64,000 bases of DNA from Prochlorococcus sp. scB245a_519A13 (lineage in GTDB: Bacteria > Cyanobacteriota > Cyanobacteriia > PCC-6307 > Cyanobiaceae): assembly GCA_000634415.1 (NCBI GenBank), contig JFNH01000098.1, forward strand, positions 1 through 64,000, written 5' to 3'. The notes under the pieces were generated by a model. It made no database searches and was not told the origin of the DNA. It worked only from the letters and a program-made list of their open reading frames with translations. Every line of letters begins with the position of its first letter. Position 1 is the stretch's first letter. The position numbers and the translations under genes are program-made. Below are positions 50,096 through 60,988 of this stretch, piece after piece.

Positions 50096-50683
50096 ATGAT
50101 CCCTTTAGTTTTAGAAGAATCGGGCGGTAGTGAAAGAGTCTTTGATATTTATTCGAGACTATTAAGAGAGAGAATAATCTTTTTGGGAGAACAAGTTACT
50201 AGTGAAACTGCTAATAGAATTGTTGCTCAATTATTGTTCCTCGAGGCAGAGGATCCAGATAAGGACATTTATATGTACATAAATTCACCTGGAGGATCCG
50301 TATATGACGGGTTGGGTATCTTTGACACAATGCAACATGTAAAGCCTGACATTCATACAGTTTGTGTTGGCTTAGCAGCTAGTATGGGTGCATTTTTGCT
50401 CGCCGCAGGTACTAAAGGTAAAAGAAGCAGCCTTAGACATTCAAGAATAATGATTCATCAACCACTTGGAGGTGCTAGAGGGCAAGCAAGTGATATAAGA
50501 ATTCAAGCAGATGAAATTTTGTTCTTAAAAGAAAGACTAAATACTGAATTATCAGAAAGAACTGGAAAGGATTATGACACAATCAAGGAAGATACAGATA
50601 GAGATTTTTATATGTCCCCAAACGAAGCTGTTGAGTACGGTTTAATTGATATGGTGTTAGATAAGAAACCAATAAAAGTTTAG
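50096..50683 (+). CDS. clpP: ATP-dependent Clp protease proteolytic subunit
   Basis: 195 residues. Catalytic Ser in [11 protein letters not shown], His in [10 protein letters not shown], Asp in [11 protein letters not shown]. Forms the tetradecameric chamber used with ClpC/ClpX. One of several cyanobacterial ClpP paralogues (which one cannot be settled here). Its stop overlaps the convergent ftsH stop by 4 bp. Confidence 0.96.
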   Translation: MIPLVLEESGGSERVFDIYSRLLRERIIFLGEQVTSETANRIVAQLLFLEAEDPDKDIYMYINSPGGSVYDGLGIFDTMQHVKPDIHTVCVGLAASMGAFLLAAGTKGKRSSLRHSRIMIHQPLGGARGQASDIRIQADEILFLKERLNTELSERTGKDYDTIKEDTDRDFYMSPNEAVEYGLIDMVLDKKPIKV

Positions 50684-52593
50684 CTTAATAATTGCGGTGT
50701 TCTTTCTTTCTCAGGAATTTTGGTGAATTTGGAGAGAATACTTACAAATTCATCACCATCTAATGTTTCTTTTTCGATTAATAGGTCAACTATCTTATCC
50801 ATAGCTTCTCTATTTTTGCTTACTATATCGTAGGTTTCTTTGTAACATTCTTTGACCATTATTCTTACACTTTCATCTATTTGTTTAGAGATTGAATCAG
50901 AAACTTCACTTCTAGTCATTAAATCTCTACCAACAAATACTTCTTGATTACCACTTTCTAAAGCTATCGGACCTAAATTACTCATTCCAAATCTAGTAAC
51001 CATTTGGCGGGCCATTGAAGCAACTTGTTGGAAGTCACCTCCAGCTCCTGTTGTAATCTCACCTTCTCCAAAAACTACATCTTCAGCAGCTCTTCCACCT
51101 AAAGCACCCATTATCCTAGCTTTTAATTGCGCCCTGCTAACAAGGGTTTGTTCATCATCTGGTGTAAACCAAGTTAATCCTTTAGCTTGACCCCTTGGAA
51201 TGACGGTTACTTTTTGAACAGGATCATGGGCTTTGACAAGTGAACCTATGAGAGCATGGCCAACTTCATGATAAGCAATTAATCTCTTGCTTCTACCATC
51301 TGTTAATGGAGAACCTTCCATTCCTGCGACAATCCTATCTACAGAGTCATCAATTTCTGAGATACTTATAGAGTCTTTCCTTCTCCTGGCTGTTAATATA
51401 GCAGCCTCATTTAACAAATTTGCTAAATCTGCTCCAGTAAAACCTGGTGTTCTTCTCGCAATGCTTTCAAGCGTTAAATCCTCTTGAAGTTTCTTATTCC
51501 TTGCATGAACTTCCAATATTGATAGTCTGCCCTTGATATCTGGTGCATCTACGGTTACCTGTCGATCAAATCTGCCTGGTCTCATTAAAGCTGAATCTAA
51601 AACATCGGGCCTGTTTGTTGCTGCAATTATTATTATGCCACTATTACCTTCGAAACCATCCATTTCAGTAAGTAATTGATTGAGAGTTTGTTCTCTCTCA
51701 TCATTACCTCCACCAATACCTGCCCCTCTTTGCCTTCCGACTGCATCAATTTCATCAATAAAAATTAAACAGGGACTATTCTCTTTAGCTCTTTTGAAAA
51801 GATCTCTAACTCTACTAGCGCCTACACCAACAAACATTTCAACAAATTCAGAACCTGATAATGAGAAGAATGGCACACCTGCTTCACCTGCAATTGCTTT
51901 AGCTAAAAGGGTTTTACCGGTACCAGGAGGCCCCACCAATAAAACTCCTTTTGGAATTCTTGCTCCTACAGAAGTAAATTTTTCTGGTTTTTTCAGAAAA
52001 GTGACAACTTCTTGCAAATCCTGTTTAGCTTCATTAACGCCTGCAACATCATCGAATACAACTCCTGTTTCAGCTTCCATTGCAAATCTTGCTTTAGTTT
52101 TTCCAAACTGCATTGCTTGTCCAGGACCTCCAGGCATACCATTTGACCTTCTCGCTAACAAAATTAAACCTCCAATCAAGATAGCCGGGAAAAGTAAATT
52201 ACCTAAAATTCCTAATGCAGGAGGAGCTGTTTTTATTGGATGTACATCAAAACTAATTCCCTCATTTTTTAAAATACTTATAAGTTCAGGTGTTAATCCG
52301 GGAAGATCTACACGCAACCTTTGGACTTTATTATCTAAATCCGAATCTATTGTCTCTATTACTGCATTTCTGCCTCCCTCAAAAATATCAACAGATGTAA
52401 CCCTTCCCGAATTAATGTAATCTAAAAATCTGCCGTAACTAACTCTTGCTACCGCTGAATTTCTTGGTGCAACAGTTGTGCCATTAGATTTAAGAGAATC
52501 AACGTTGCTTGAGGATAAAAATTGGTAGGAAAGTGCTATTACTAAAAGTATAGGTAAAGCCCATAAAATTAATGTTTTAAATTTTTGATTCAT
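50680..52593 (-). CDS. ftsH: ATP-dependent zinc metalloprotease FtsH
   Basis: 637 residues from ATG 52593 (a longer frame to 52635 is not needed). N-terminal span ([19 protein letters not shown]), lumenal region, second span ([19 protein letters not shown]), AAA+ domain with Walker A GPPGTGKT, Walker [39 protein letters not shown], and zinc site HEVGHAL. Degrades damaged D1 in photosystem II repair; neighbours psb29 and sipA fit. Confidence 0.97.
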   Translation of the reverse strand: MNQKFKTLILWALPILLVIALSYQFLSSSNVDSLKSNGTTVAPRNSAVARVSYGRFLDYINSGRVTSVDIFEGGRNAVIETIDSDLDNKVQRLRVDLPGLTPELISILKNEGISFDVHPIKTAPPALGILGNLLFPAILIGGLILLARRSNGMPGGPGQAMQFGKTKARFAMEAETGVVFDDVAGVNEAKQDLQEVVTFLKKPEKFTSVGARIPKGVLLVGPPGTGKTLLAKAIAGEAGVPFFSLSGSEFVEMFVGVGASRVRDLFKRAKENSPCLIFIDEIDAVGRQRGAGIGGGNDEREQTLNQLLTEMDGFEGNSGIIIIAATNRPDVLDSALMRPGRFDRQVTVDAPDIKGRLSILEVHARNKKLQEDLTLESIARRTPGFTGADLANLLNEAAILTARRRKDSISISEIDDSVDRIVAGMEGSPLTDGRSKRLIAYHEVGHALIGSLVKAHDPVQKVTVIPRGQAKGLTWFTPDDEQTLVSRAQLKARIMGALGGRAAEDVVFGEGEITTGAGGDFQQVASMARQMVTRFGMSNLGPIALESGNQEVFVGRDLMTRSEVSDSISKQIDESVRIMVKECYKETYDIVSKNREAMDKIVDLLIEKETLDGDEFVSILSKFTKIPEKERTPQLLS

Positions 52594-52700
52594 TAATTTG
52601 TAGATAGTCAATTCTAGGATTCTAGAATGAATCAATGCATTTCGTTGATATTTTCTCTAACTTTATGCTTATATTACTCTTTAATCTATCTAATTTATAA

Positions 52701-52910
52701 ATGAAATTTGAGATCAACGATAAGGTTAAGTTGATTGCGCCAGTCTCTTATTTGAAGACTTCAGATAATATGCCGATGTTAAGACCACCAGATCTAGTGG
52801 CAATTGATGAAATTGGGGAAATAATTTCAATTAAATCCCCAGATACTGTTGAAGTAAAGTTTAGGAGAGGTTCGTTTTTAATAGATATTGATAAGATTGA
52901 GAAAAACTAA
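52701..52910 (+). CDS. sipA: SipA-like regulator (DUF3148)
   Basis: 69-residue SH3-like barrel: INDKVKLIAPVSYLKTSDN, MPMLRPPDLVAIDEIGEII, VEVKFRRGSFLID. The MPMLRPPD block is characteristic of SipA, which binds the NblS (Hik33) sensor kinase and influences high-light and stress signalling. Convergent with the peptidase pair. Confidence 0.88.
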   Translation: MKFEINDKVKLIAPVSYLKTSDNMPMLRPPDLVAIDEIGEIISIKSPDTVEVKFRRGSFLIDIDKIEKN

Positions 52911-52911
52911 T

Positions 52912-54129
52912 CTAAAAGTTTTTCTTCCACCTGTTAGAAATTTCTAAACATATATTTTTATTTCCAGAAATACTCAGAAAAGGTTTTGAAAAAAACTTGT
53001 TAGTTAATTTCAAAATATCTAACGAAGATATTTCCTCTATTATTGAATTTAAATCGTTCTCAGAAATTGGTGAAATACCATAACTAACTAACTGTATCTT
53101 TCTCTGTAAAATTTCATCTAGTGATTGATTCCCTAATAAAAAAGAACCTTTTAGTTTTTCTTTAGCTAAAAATATTTCAGCATCAGTCAACGGATTTAAA
53201 AGTAAATTTTTCCATAGTGTTAATAATAGTTCAAAAGCAAAAAGTGCTTGATCATTAGATACGGATAAATAAATTAAAAATGGAGCATTTCCACTCCTGA
53301 TAGGATAATAAACACCTAAATCGTAAGTGATCCCATGTTTTTCTCTAAAAAGTTTAAATAAAGCAGCGCTCATTCCATAAGATAAATATGACTCCAAAAC
53401 CTTAAGAGGAAAATATTCACTACTTTTTCGCGAGCAAGTTTGGTTCCCGATCATTATTATTGTTTGATTTGAATCATTATTAATGTAATCAAATCTATTC
53501 GCAGTATTTAAATTATGATTTAAAAGATCTAATTTTTCTTTTAAGACTTTTTTTTCAAGTGTTCCAAAATTTTCTCCATTTATTTCGGGATTATTTGAAA
53601 TTAAATACTTTTCTCTATTTTTTAAATTTTTAAACTCAAGCAAAACATCTTCATAGGTAATCTTTGAGACATCATTAGCATTTCCTATTGTATTAAAAGC
53701 ATAAGGATGATTTGCGTAAACATTTTTTCTCCATTTTGCAAAACAAATATTAAATGGATTCTCTTTATCTTTTTTTATGAAATTAATTGAGGATTTTTTT
53801 ACTTTTTGAAATTCAATTTCTAAGAGAGTTGGTTTATTAATTATTAAATCTAATAAGGGGAATAATTTGCTGAAATGTTCATTTAGGGATTTAATGCTTA
53901 TTGAAATACCATCTTCAAATATTTCTTGATTTAATTCTGCGCCATAGGACTCAATATACTCCGAAAGAGTGAAATTATTGAATCCATCACATCCTCTGGT
54001 AAGTAATGAACAAAGGATCTTGTTTATACCTTTTTTGCCAGTACTATCCATATCACTCCCTCCTTTAATCCAAATTGAAGCAGTTGAAAAATTTCTTTTT
54101 TTATTATTTAAAAAATATTTTTTTAACAT
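52912..54129 (-). CDS. M16 peptidase-like protein lacking the zinc motif
   Basis: 405 residues of the insulinase fold (FSTASIWIKGGSDMDSTGKK, YSLISNNPEI-like and GITYDLGVYYPIRSG regions). No HxxEH: the corresponding site reads GINKILCSLLTRG. Overlaps the active subunit by 7 bp, so the pair probably forms an active/inactive heterodimer as in bacterial PqqL/YmxG-type pairs. Confidence 0.85.
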   Translation of the reverse strand: MLKKYFLNNKKRNFSTASIWIKGGSDMDSTGKKGINKILCSLLTRGCDGFNNFTLSEYIESYGAELNQEIFEDGISISIKSLNEHFSKLFPLLDLIINKPTLLEIEFQKVKKSSINFIKKDKENPFNICFAKWRKNVYANHPYAFNTIGNANDVSKITYEDVLLEFKNLKNREKYLISNNPEINGENFGTLEKKVLKEKLDLLNHNLNTANRFDYINNDSNQTIIMIGNQTCSRKSSEYFPLKVLESYLSYGMSAALFKLFREKHGITYDLGVYYPIRSGNAPFLIYLSVSNDQALFAFELLLTLWKNLLLNPLTDAEIFLAKEKLKGSFLLGNQSLDEILQRKIQLVSYGISPISENDLNSIIEEISSLDILKLTNKFFSKPFLSISGNKNICLEISNRWKKNF

Positions 54130-55373
54130 TTACTAGGGGATGCAACTAAAGTGTATTTCTCGCCACGAATATATTCTGTTATCTCTTTGAAGTTATCCAA
54201 GTCATCCCAATATTTTAAATGTCTCTCTAAATCATTTATTGAAGATTTTCTTCCCCAAAGAAGTTCATTTCCAAAGAACGAAGAGAGTTGTGTAGATGTC
54301 TCTAAATTAAAGATATAATTACTTTTCACAATATTTATTGCTTTTTTTATTTCATCCAAAGCCAAAGCTTTACAATTTGAGATTTCATCTATTGTTTTAT
54401 TAATTTGTTTTTCCACTAAAGCAATATCTTTGGACTCACAACTTGCTTCCATTATAAATAATCCTCCTAATTCTCCAGCATTTACATCTACATATACTGA
54501 TTCAACAAGATTACTATCTTCTTTTAAAATTTTAACTAATCTGCTGTTTCTTCCTACAGAGAGAATTGACGCTAATATCTCAAGCCCAATAATGTTTTTT
54601 TGATCATTTATGTTTGGGATAAACCAAGCCATAAATATTCTTGAAAACTCTAAATTATCAAACTTAACTGACTCTCTACCATTCCTAATTTTTAAAGAAG
54701 GTATATTTTTTTGGTTTATTAATTTTGGGCTTTCTTTTATGTCAGATAGATCACTTTTTTCAAAAATTTTATAAATTTCTTCAGATAAATTTCCAGCAAT
54801 TGCAATACATATTTTTTCAGCAGTGTAATGCTTGCTGTGAAATTTCACAAGGTCATTTATCTCTAAGTTTTTAATACTATGTTCAGTTCCCAAAATCGAA
54901 TTGGAATAATTCGGACTTAACCAAACCCTTTTTAAAAAATAATTAAATAGTCTTTCTTCAGGCTGATCATTTTGTTGTTTTATTTCATCAATAACTACCC
55001 CTTTTTCTTTTAAAAATTCATCAGGATTAAAAACTGGAGCAACTACAATATTTGTCAAAAGAGCAAGTGATTCTTTAAAGTTACTGGGTGGAACTAATAC
55101 ATGGTAATGTACATCATCATAACCAGTTGAAGCGTTACTTATTCCGCCTAGTGATTCAATTTTATGGTCAAACTCACCTGGCATTATTTTGTTAGATCCT
55201 TTAAAAATCATATGTTCTAGAAAATGAGCAGTGCCGTTTTTATCAACATCCTCAAATGAAGAACCTGCTTTGCACCAAATATCAATGCTTATAAGCGGCA
55301 ATTCTTTATTATCCACAAACACACATCGAGTTTTGCTTGAATGGGTGTAGTAATAAACATCTCCTACGTTCAT
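54123..55373 (-). CDS. M16 zinc peptidase, active subunit
   Basis: 416 residues. Zinc motif HFLEHMIFKGS (HxxEH) at about residue 46, downstream Glu in the GVVIDEIKQQND region, and ALLTNIVVAPVF. Processing peptidase-like; substrate unknown. First gene of the two-gene unit, divergent from pcyA. Confidence 0.93.
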   Translation of the reverse strand: MNVGDVYYYTHSSKTRCVFVDNKELPLISIDIWCKAGSSFEDVDKNGTAHFLEHMIFKGSNKIMPGEFDHKIESLGGISNASTGYDDVHYHVLVPPSNFKESLALLTNIVVAPVFNPDEFLKEKGVVIDEIKQQNDQPEERLFNYFLKRVWLSPNYSNSILGTEHSIKNLEINDLVKFHSKHYTAEKICIAIAGNLSEEIYKIFEKSDLSDIKESPKLINQKNIPSLKIRNGRESVKFDNLEFSRIFMAWFIPNINDQKNIIGLEILASILSVGRNSRLVKILKEDSNLVESVYVDVNAGELGGLFIMEASCESKDIALVEKQINKTIDEISNCKALALDEIKKAINIVKSNYIFNLETSTQLSSFFGNELLWGRKSSINDLERHLKYWDDLDNFKEITEYIRGEKYTLVASPSKC

Positions 55374-55390
55374 TTCGGTTCCCTCTTTAA

Positions 55391-56139
<749 letters not shown>

Positions 56140-56140
<1 letters not shown>

Positions 56141-57056
56141 TGAAATTAAAAATATTAAAAAAATTATTTATTTATTTTTTTTTATTATTTACGCCAATAT
56201 CTCTTGGGGTTATTTCCTGTTCTGGAAATAATAAATCTAGTTCAAAATTTAAAGAGGAAATAACTTCAGATTTCATACCTCCTATTACAGCTGTTGCCGC
56301 ACTAGGTCAACTGTCTCCTTCGGGAGAGATTAGGCAATTGGCAGCTCCAATAAGTCAGTTTGGCTCTTCCCCTCGAATTGTCGAAATTTTAGTAAATGAA
56401 GGCGATTTCGTAAAAAAAGGTGATATCCTTGCAATCTTTGAAAATGGAGAAAAATTAATTGCGGATCTTGAAAGAAATGAAAATCTAATTAATACTATTA
56501 ACCAAGAAATTACCCTAAAGAAAGATCAGATTCAAAGGTATGAGTCAGCTTTGAGCAAAGATGTATATTCTTTTGTAGATTTTTCACAGGAAAAGATGAA
56601 TTATTAAAATTGCAAAAACATAAAATAAACCTTATCGGAGAACAAAAAAATATCAAGATAGATTTATTTAATTCAAAATTAAGGAGTCCAATTGATGGTT
56701 TTATCCTTGGAATAAATACGAGAGTTGGTGAGAGGCCTCAAAATGAAGGGATTTTGGATATTGGTTCTAGTCAAAAAATGGAAGCTTTAATAGAGGTTTA
56801 TGAATCTGACATCGATAGAGTCTTTATCTCTCAGAATGTTGAATTAAGCAGCGAGAATGGCGGTTTCCAAGAAAATCTTAAGGGAAAGGTTATTAGGATT
56901 AGTCCCCAGGTAAAGCAAAGAAAAGTGTTATCTACTGATCCAACAGGGGATGCTGATTCGCGAATTATCGAGGTACTAGTAAAACTAGATCAAGATTCTA
57001 TAGATATTGTTCAAAACTATGCAGGAATGAAAGTGATTGCAAAATTTATTCCCTAA
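56140..57056 (+). pseudogene. devB: DevB/HlyD-type membrane fusion protein, frameshifted
   Basis: First part 56140-56607: lipoprotein-like signal (LGVISCSGNN), VAALGQLSPSGEIRQLAAP and lipoyl-like VNEGDFVKKGDILAIF, then the coiled coil. Frame -1 continues from 56595 (DELLKLQKHKINLIGEQKN) through LRSPIDGFILGINTRVGE to 57056. One extra A in the AAAA run at 56591-56594 would restore one ORF of about 305 residues. True deletion, sequencing error or -1 frameshifting cannot be separated here. Overlaps devC by 1 bp, so the operon is otherwise intact. Confidence 0.85.
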
Positions 57057-58228
57057 TGAGTTTTTCCTTTTTTAAATTTAGAAAAATACCATTAGCTTGG
57101 TTATTATTAACCAGGCAACCATTAAGGCTCGCAGTTGCCATAGCTGGAATCAGTTTTGCAGGGATTTTGATGTTTATGCAATTAGGTTTTAGGGATGGTT
57201 TATTTGACACGAGCGTAACAATTCATAAACTTCTAGATACCGATCTTGTTTTAATAAGTCCAAGATCAAAAAGTTCTATAAGCATGAGTGGATTCCCAAA
57301 AAGAAGGTTAATTCAAACTCTCGCAGTAGAAGATGTTGAAAAAACTGCTCCCGTTAATCTAAATTATTTACTATGGAGAAATCCCGAAAATCTTAAAACT
57401 AGATCAATACTTGCATTAGGTTTTAATCCCTCAGATTCACTTCTTTTAGATAAGGGATTCTCAAAGAAAGCTTATAAATTGAGAAATCCATCAAGAGTTC
57501 TTTTTGACAAACTATCTAGACCTGAATTTGGACCGATTGAAGAATGGTTCTTATCTGAAAAAAAAGTTGAGACTGAGGTTGCTGGAAAAAGAGTAATTGT
57601 TGAGGGCCTTGTGGAGTTGGGACCATCTTTTGGTGCAGATGGTAATTTGATAACTAGTCGAGAAACCTTCTTAAGACTGTTTCCTGCTAATCCTCCAGGC
57701 AGTATAGAAATTGGTTTGGTAAAACTAAAAAGGGGATCTGATCCTGAATTGATTTCAAGGATATTAAATAACTCACTCCCAAATGATGTTAGGGTTCTTA
57801 CAAAAAAACAATTTATAGAATTTGAAAAAAATTATTGGAAAAATAGTACTGCAATAGGGTTTATATTCAGTTTGGGAGCTTTGATGGGTTTTGTTGTAGG
57901 GTGTGTGGTCGTTTATCAAATTCTTTACAGTGACGTTACAGATCACCTCCCAGAGTACGCAACTTTATTGGCAATGGGTTATCGACTTAAGTCCCTTTTC
58001 TTTGTCGTAGCTAGAGAGGGGTTTTTGCTAGCATTGTTTGGTTATTTACCTGCTTATTTCTCTGGTCAAATACTTTACTCAGTAATAAGAAGTTCTACTA
58101 AACTTCCAATAATAATGGACGCAGATAAAACTATTTTAATTTTCGTATTAGTTTTAGTTATGTGTATGGGGTCCGCCGCTGTTGCCATGCGTAAATTAGT
58201 TGACGCTGATCCTGCTGAAATTTTTTAA
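57056..58228 (+). CDS. devC: ABC exporter permease DevC
   Basis: 390 residues, FtsX/MacB-like fold: span near 22-42 (LAVAIAGISFAGILMFMQLG), large extracytoplasmic domain, then three C-terminal spans (FIFSLGALMGFVVGCVVVY, FLLALFGYLPAYFSGQILY, ILIFVLVLVMCMGSAAVAM). Ends DADPAEIF as usual. Works with DevB and DevA; the marine substrate is unknown (heterocyst glycolipids in Nostoc). Confidence 0.93.
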   Translation: MSFSFFKFRKIPLAWLLLTRQPLRLAVAIAGISFAGILMFMQLGFRDGLFDTSVTIHKLLDTDLVLISPRSKSSISMSGFPKRRLIQTLAVEDVEKTAPVNLNYLLWRNPENLKTRSILALGFNPSDSLLLDKGFSKKAYKLRNPSRVLFDKLSRPEFGPIEEWFLSEKKVETEVAGKRVIVEGLVELGPSFGADGNLITSRETFLRLFPANPPGSIEIGLVKLKRGSDPELISRILNNSLPNDVRVLTKKQFIEFEKNYWKNSTAIGFIFSLGALMGFVVGCVVVYQILYSDVTDHLPEYATLLAMGYRLKSLFFVVAREGFLLALFGYLPAYFSGQILYSVIRSSTKLPIIMDADKTILIFVLVLVMCMGSAAVAMRKLVDADPAEIF

Positions 58229-58241
58229 CGATTAAAAATAG

Positions 58242-58970
58242 ATGTTTAAAGTCAATAAATCAAAAAATAATATAAAAAACTTTAAAACAGTCTCAATAAA
58301 TAATTTGAGTCACTTTTATGGAAAAAATGAGAATAAAAAACAAGTTCTTAATGACGTTAATTTAAATATTGATAAAGGAGAGTTGGTTCTTTTAAAAGGT
58401 CCTTCTGGATGTGGTAAAACTACTCTTTTAACATTAATTGGTGCCTTGAGAACCTGTCAAAGTGGTGATTTAACTGTATTAAGTAATCAGCTAAATGGAG
58501 CATCAAGGAAAACGCGTCAGATTCTTAGAAGAAGTATTGGAATGATTTTTCAAGGTCACAATCTTCTGAGATGTTTAACAGCAGAACAAAATGTCCAAAT
58601 GGGTGCAGATTTAATAAAAGGTTTAACATATTTGCAAAGACGTGAAATAGCACGGAATTGGTTGTCAGCAGTAGGATTAGAAGAACATCACAAAAAGTTG
58701 CCAAATGACTTGTCTGGTGGTCAGAAACAGAGAGTAGCAATTGCTAGAGCTTTATCAGCCAACCCAAAACTTTTATTAGCTGATGAGCCCACTTCTGCTT
58801 TAGATAGCGTAACAGGAAGAGAAATAGTAACCCTTTTAAGAAAACTAGCAAAAGAGCAAAATTGTTCTGTACTTATGGTGACGCATGATCCAAGAATTTC
58901 TGATATGGCTGATAGGATATTAAATATGGAAGATGGTAAAATATATAGTGCTCATAGTGAGCTAATATAA
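58242..58970 (+). CDS. devA: ABC exporter ATP-binding protein DevA
   Basis: 242 residues. Walker A GPSGCGKTTLL, Q-loop IFQGHNLLRCLTAEQN, signature LSGGQKQRVAIARAL, Walker B LLADEPTSALD, H-loop VTHDPR. LolD/MacB subfamily. Third gene of devBCA. Confidence 0.95.
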   Translation: MFKVNKSKNNIKNFKTVSINNLSHFYGKNENKKQVLNDVNLNIDKGELVLLKGPSGCGKTTLLTLIGALRTCQSGDLTVLSNQLNGASRKTRQILRRSIGMIFQGHNLLRCLTAEQNVQMGADLIKGLTYLQRREIARNWLSAVGLEEHHKKLPNDLSGGQKQRVAIARALSANPKLLLADEPTSALDSVTGREIVTLLRKLAKEQNCSVLMVTHDPRISDMADRILNMEDGKIYSAHSELI

Positions 58971-58988
58971 TTAAAAGTTAAAAATTTC

Positions 58989-59138
58989 ATGTCTAAAAGA
59001 AGAAATTTAAAAAAAGAAAAGCAGGAACGTAATCGAGCCTATGCTAGAAAATTCAAAAAAAGGAAATTAAGGTCTGATGGAAGACCAGACGGTGGAAACG
59101 TTACAGGTACAGCAAATAATGGCGGTGCAGCTGATTAA
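58989..59138 (+). CDS. Small basic protein (49 aa)
   Basis: MSKRRNLKKEKQERNRAYAR, then a Gly/Asn-rich tail (DGGNVTGTANNGGAAD). Strongly basic first 30 residues suggest RNA or ribosome association. 18 bp after devA. Confidence 0.65.
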   Translation: MSKRRNLKKEKQERNRAYARKFKKRKLRSDGRPDGGNVTGTANNGGAAD

Positions 59139-59199
59139 GGAATATCTTTTTTTTTTATCTTTTATAGTTAAATATATTATGCATATTTGAGACATAATC

Positions 59200-60111
59200 A
59201 TGAATGTAAGTATTGTTATACCGACTTACAATAGATTACCTATTTTAGAGAAATGCCTCTTTGCTCTTGAGAATCAAAAATTAAATAAAAATATCAGTAA
59301 TTATGAAGTAATAGTAGTTGATGATGGTTCAACTGATGGGACAACCTCATGGATAAATAAAAACAAAGCTAATCTTCCACACGTTATTCTATTTCAGCAA
59401 GAACATGGTGGCCCTGCACTTGGAAGAAATCTAGGAGTAATTAAATCAAAATATGAAATTATTATATTCATTGATAGTGATCTTATTGTTTTAGACAATT
59501 TTATAAATTGCCACATAGAAAAATTACTTGCCTCTTGGAGAAAAAATAATAAAAAATGTTTTACCTATGGCTCGGTAGTCAATACATCTAATTTTATAAA
59601 TCCCCAGAGTGAAAAACATAAAATAATGGACACTTCTTTTGCATACTTTGCTACTGGGAATGTAGCGATATCAAAAGAATTGATTTTAAGTGTGGGATTA
59701 TTTGATACCTCTTTTAGTCTTTACGGTTGGGAGGATTTAGAACTTGGAGAAAGATTAAAAAAAATTGGGACAAAATTAATTAAATGCCCAAATGCAGTAG
59801 GTTTTCATTGGCATCCGCCATTTAATTGTGAACAAATAGATTCATTAATAGCTCAAGAAAAAGAGAGAGCAAAAATGGCTTTAGTGTTTTACAAGAAACA
59901 CCCAAATTTAAGGGTTAGATTTATGATTCAATTAACTCCTCTCCATAATTTACTTTGGCAAATTCTTTGCTTGGGAGGACTAATCAGTGTTGAAAGAATC
60001 CTCCCTTTATTAAGATTCCTAGTAAATGTAAGAAGAAATAGACTTGCACTTGAGTTATTTAGGATCCCTCTAAATATGATTTATATTAAACAGTTAACCA
60101 AATCAAGATAA
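59200..60111 (+). CDS. Glycosyltransferase family 2
   Basis: 303 residues: VSIVIPTYNRLPILEKCL, EVIVVDDGSTDGT, FIDSDLIVLD (DxD) and GWEDLELGERLKKIG (ED/Q-like acceptor motif). GT-A fold; C-terminal region hydrophobic without clear spans. Acceptor and sugar unknown; cell-envelope glycan synthesis is likely. Confidence 0.92.
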   Translation: MNVSIVIPTYNRLPILEKCLFALENQKLNKNISNYEVIVVDDGSTDGTTSWINKNKANLPHVILFQQEHGGPALGRNLGVIKSKYEIIIFIDSDLIVLDNFINCHIEKLLASWRKNNKKCFTYGSVVNTSNFINPQSEKHKIMDTSFAYFATGNVAISKELILSVGLFDTSFSLYGWEDLELGERLKKIGTKLIKCPNAVGFHWHPPFNCEQIDSLIAQEKERAKMALVFYKKHPNLRVRFMIQLTPLHNLLWQILCLGGLISVERILPLLRFLVNVRRNRLALELFRIPLNMIYIKQLTKSR

Positions 60112-60164
60112 AAAACTTTTAGAAATACACATCACTTGCTAGAATTGTTTAAATAAATTTCACA

Positions 60165-60228
60165 CATCTGACTGTTTCGGGTGAATTTTTAATATTAATT
60201 CCCCGTCAGATGGAGGCTAACCCGAAAC
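60165..60228 (+). promoter_or_regulatory. rpsB leader pseudoknot
   Basis: CATCTGAC (60165-60172) pairs with GTCAGATG (60205-60212); GTTTCGGGT (60174-60182) pairs with ACCCGAAAC (60220-60228). The two perfect stems (8 and 9 bp) interleave, an H-type pseudoknot with loops of 1, 22 and 7 nt. It lies just before rpsB and ends 11 nt from its ATG. A candidate S2 autoregulatory site by analogy with E. coli rpsB. A -10-like TAGAAT is at 60140. Confidence 0.8.
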
Positions 60229-60239
60229 CTTTTTAAATT

Positions 60240-60944
60240 ATGGCTGTTGTATCACTATCAGAAATGATGGAAGCTGGTGCTCATTTTGGGCATCAAACTA
60301 GACGTTGGAATCCCAAGATGTCTAAGTATATATATTGCGCGAGAAATGGAGTTCATATTATTGATCTTGTAAAAACAGCATTGTGTATGAACAATGCGTA
60401 TAAGTGGACGAGAAACGCTGCAAAAAGCGGTAAACGTTTCCTGTTTGTCGGCACAAAAAAACAAGCATCAGATGTAGTAGCTCAGGAAGCTGCACGCTGT
60501 GGAGCTGCATATGTGAATCAAAGATGGCTTGGAGGAATGTTGACTAATTGGACAACAATGAAAGCTAGGATCGAAAGATTAAAGGATCTAGAAAGAATGG
60601 AAAGTAGTGGTTCAATAGCAATGAGGCCGAAAAAAGAAGCTGCAGTATTAAGAAGAGAACTTGAAAGATTACAAAAATACTTAGGTGGACTTAAGGGTAT
60701 GAGAAGATTACCAGATGTAGTTGTATTGGTTGATCAGAGAAGAGAATCTAATGCAGTATTAGAAGCTAGAAAATTAGATATCTCATTAGTATCAATGTTG
60801 GATACTAATTGCGATCCGGATTTGTGTGAAGTTCCAATTCCTTGTAACGATGATGCCGTTAGATCTGTTCAACTTATTTTAGGAAGACTTGCAGATGCCA
60901 TAAATGAGGGTAGAAAGGGCTCTAATGCCGACAGAAAAAATTAA
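60240..60944 (+). CDS. rpsB: 30S ribosomal protein S2
   Basis: 234 residues: [61 protein letters not shown]. Normal length. Forms the usual rpsB-tsf unit. Confidence 0.98.
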   Translation: MAVVSLSEMMEAGAHFGHQTRRWNPKMSKYIYCARNGVHIIDLVKTALCMNNAYKWTRNAAKSGKRFLFVGTKKQASDVVAQEAARCGAAYVNQRWLGGMLTNWTTMKARIERLKDLERMESSGSIAMRPKKEAAVLRRELERLQKYLGGLKGMRRLPDVVVLVDQRRESNAVLEARKLDISLVSMLDTNCDPDLCEVPIPCNDDAVRSVQLILGRLADAINEGRKGSNADRKN

Positions 60945-60988
60945 ATTCCAATTTAAAACTTACTATTCACTTTTTTTTATTACTTCAA

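Noticed and set aside
51680-52420. 246-aa plus-strand ORF inside ftsH
   Set aside because: Pure antisense shadow of the conserved AAA+ domain; rich in Ser/Pro/Leu as expected for reverse reading.
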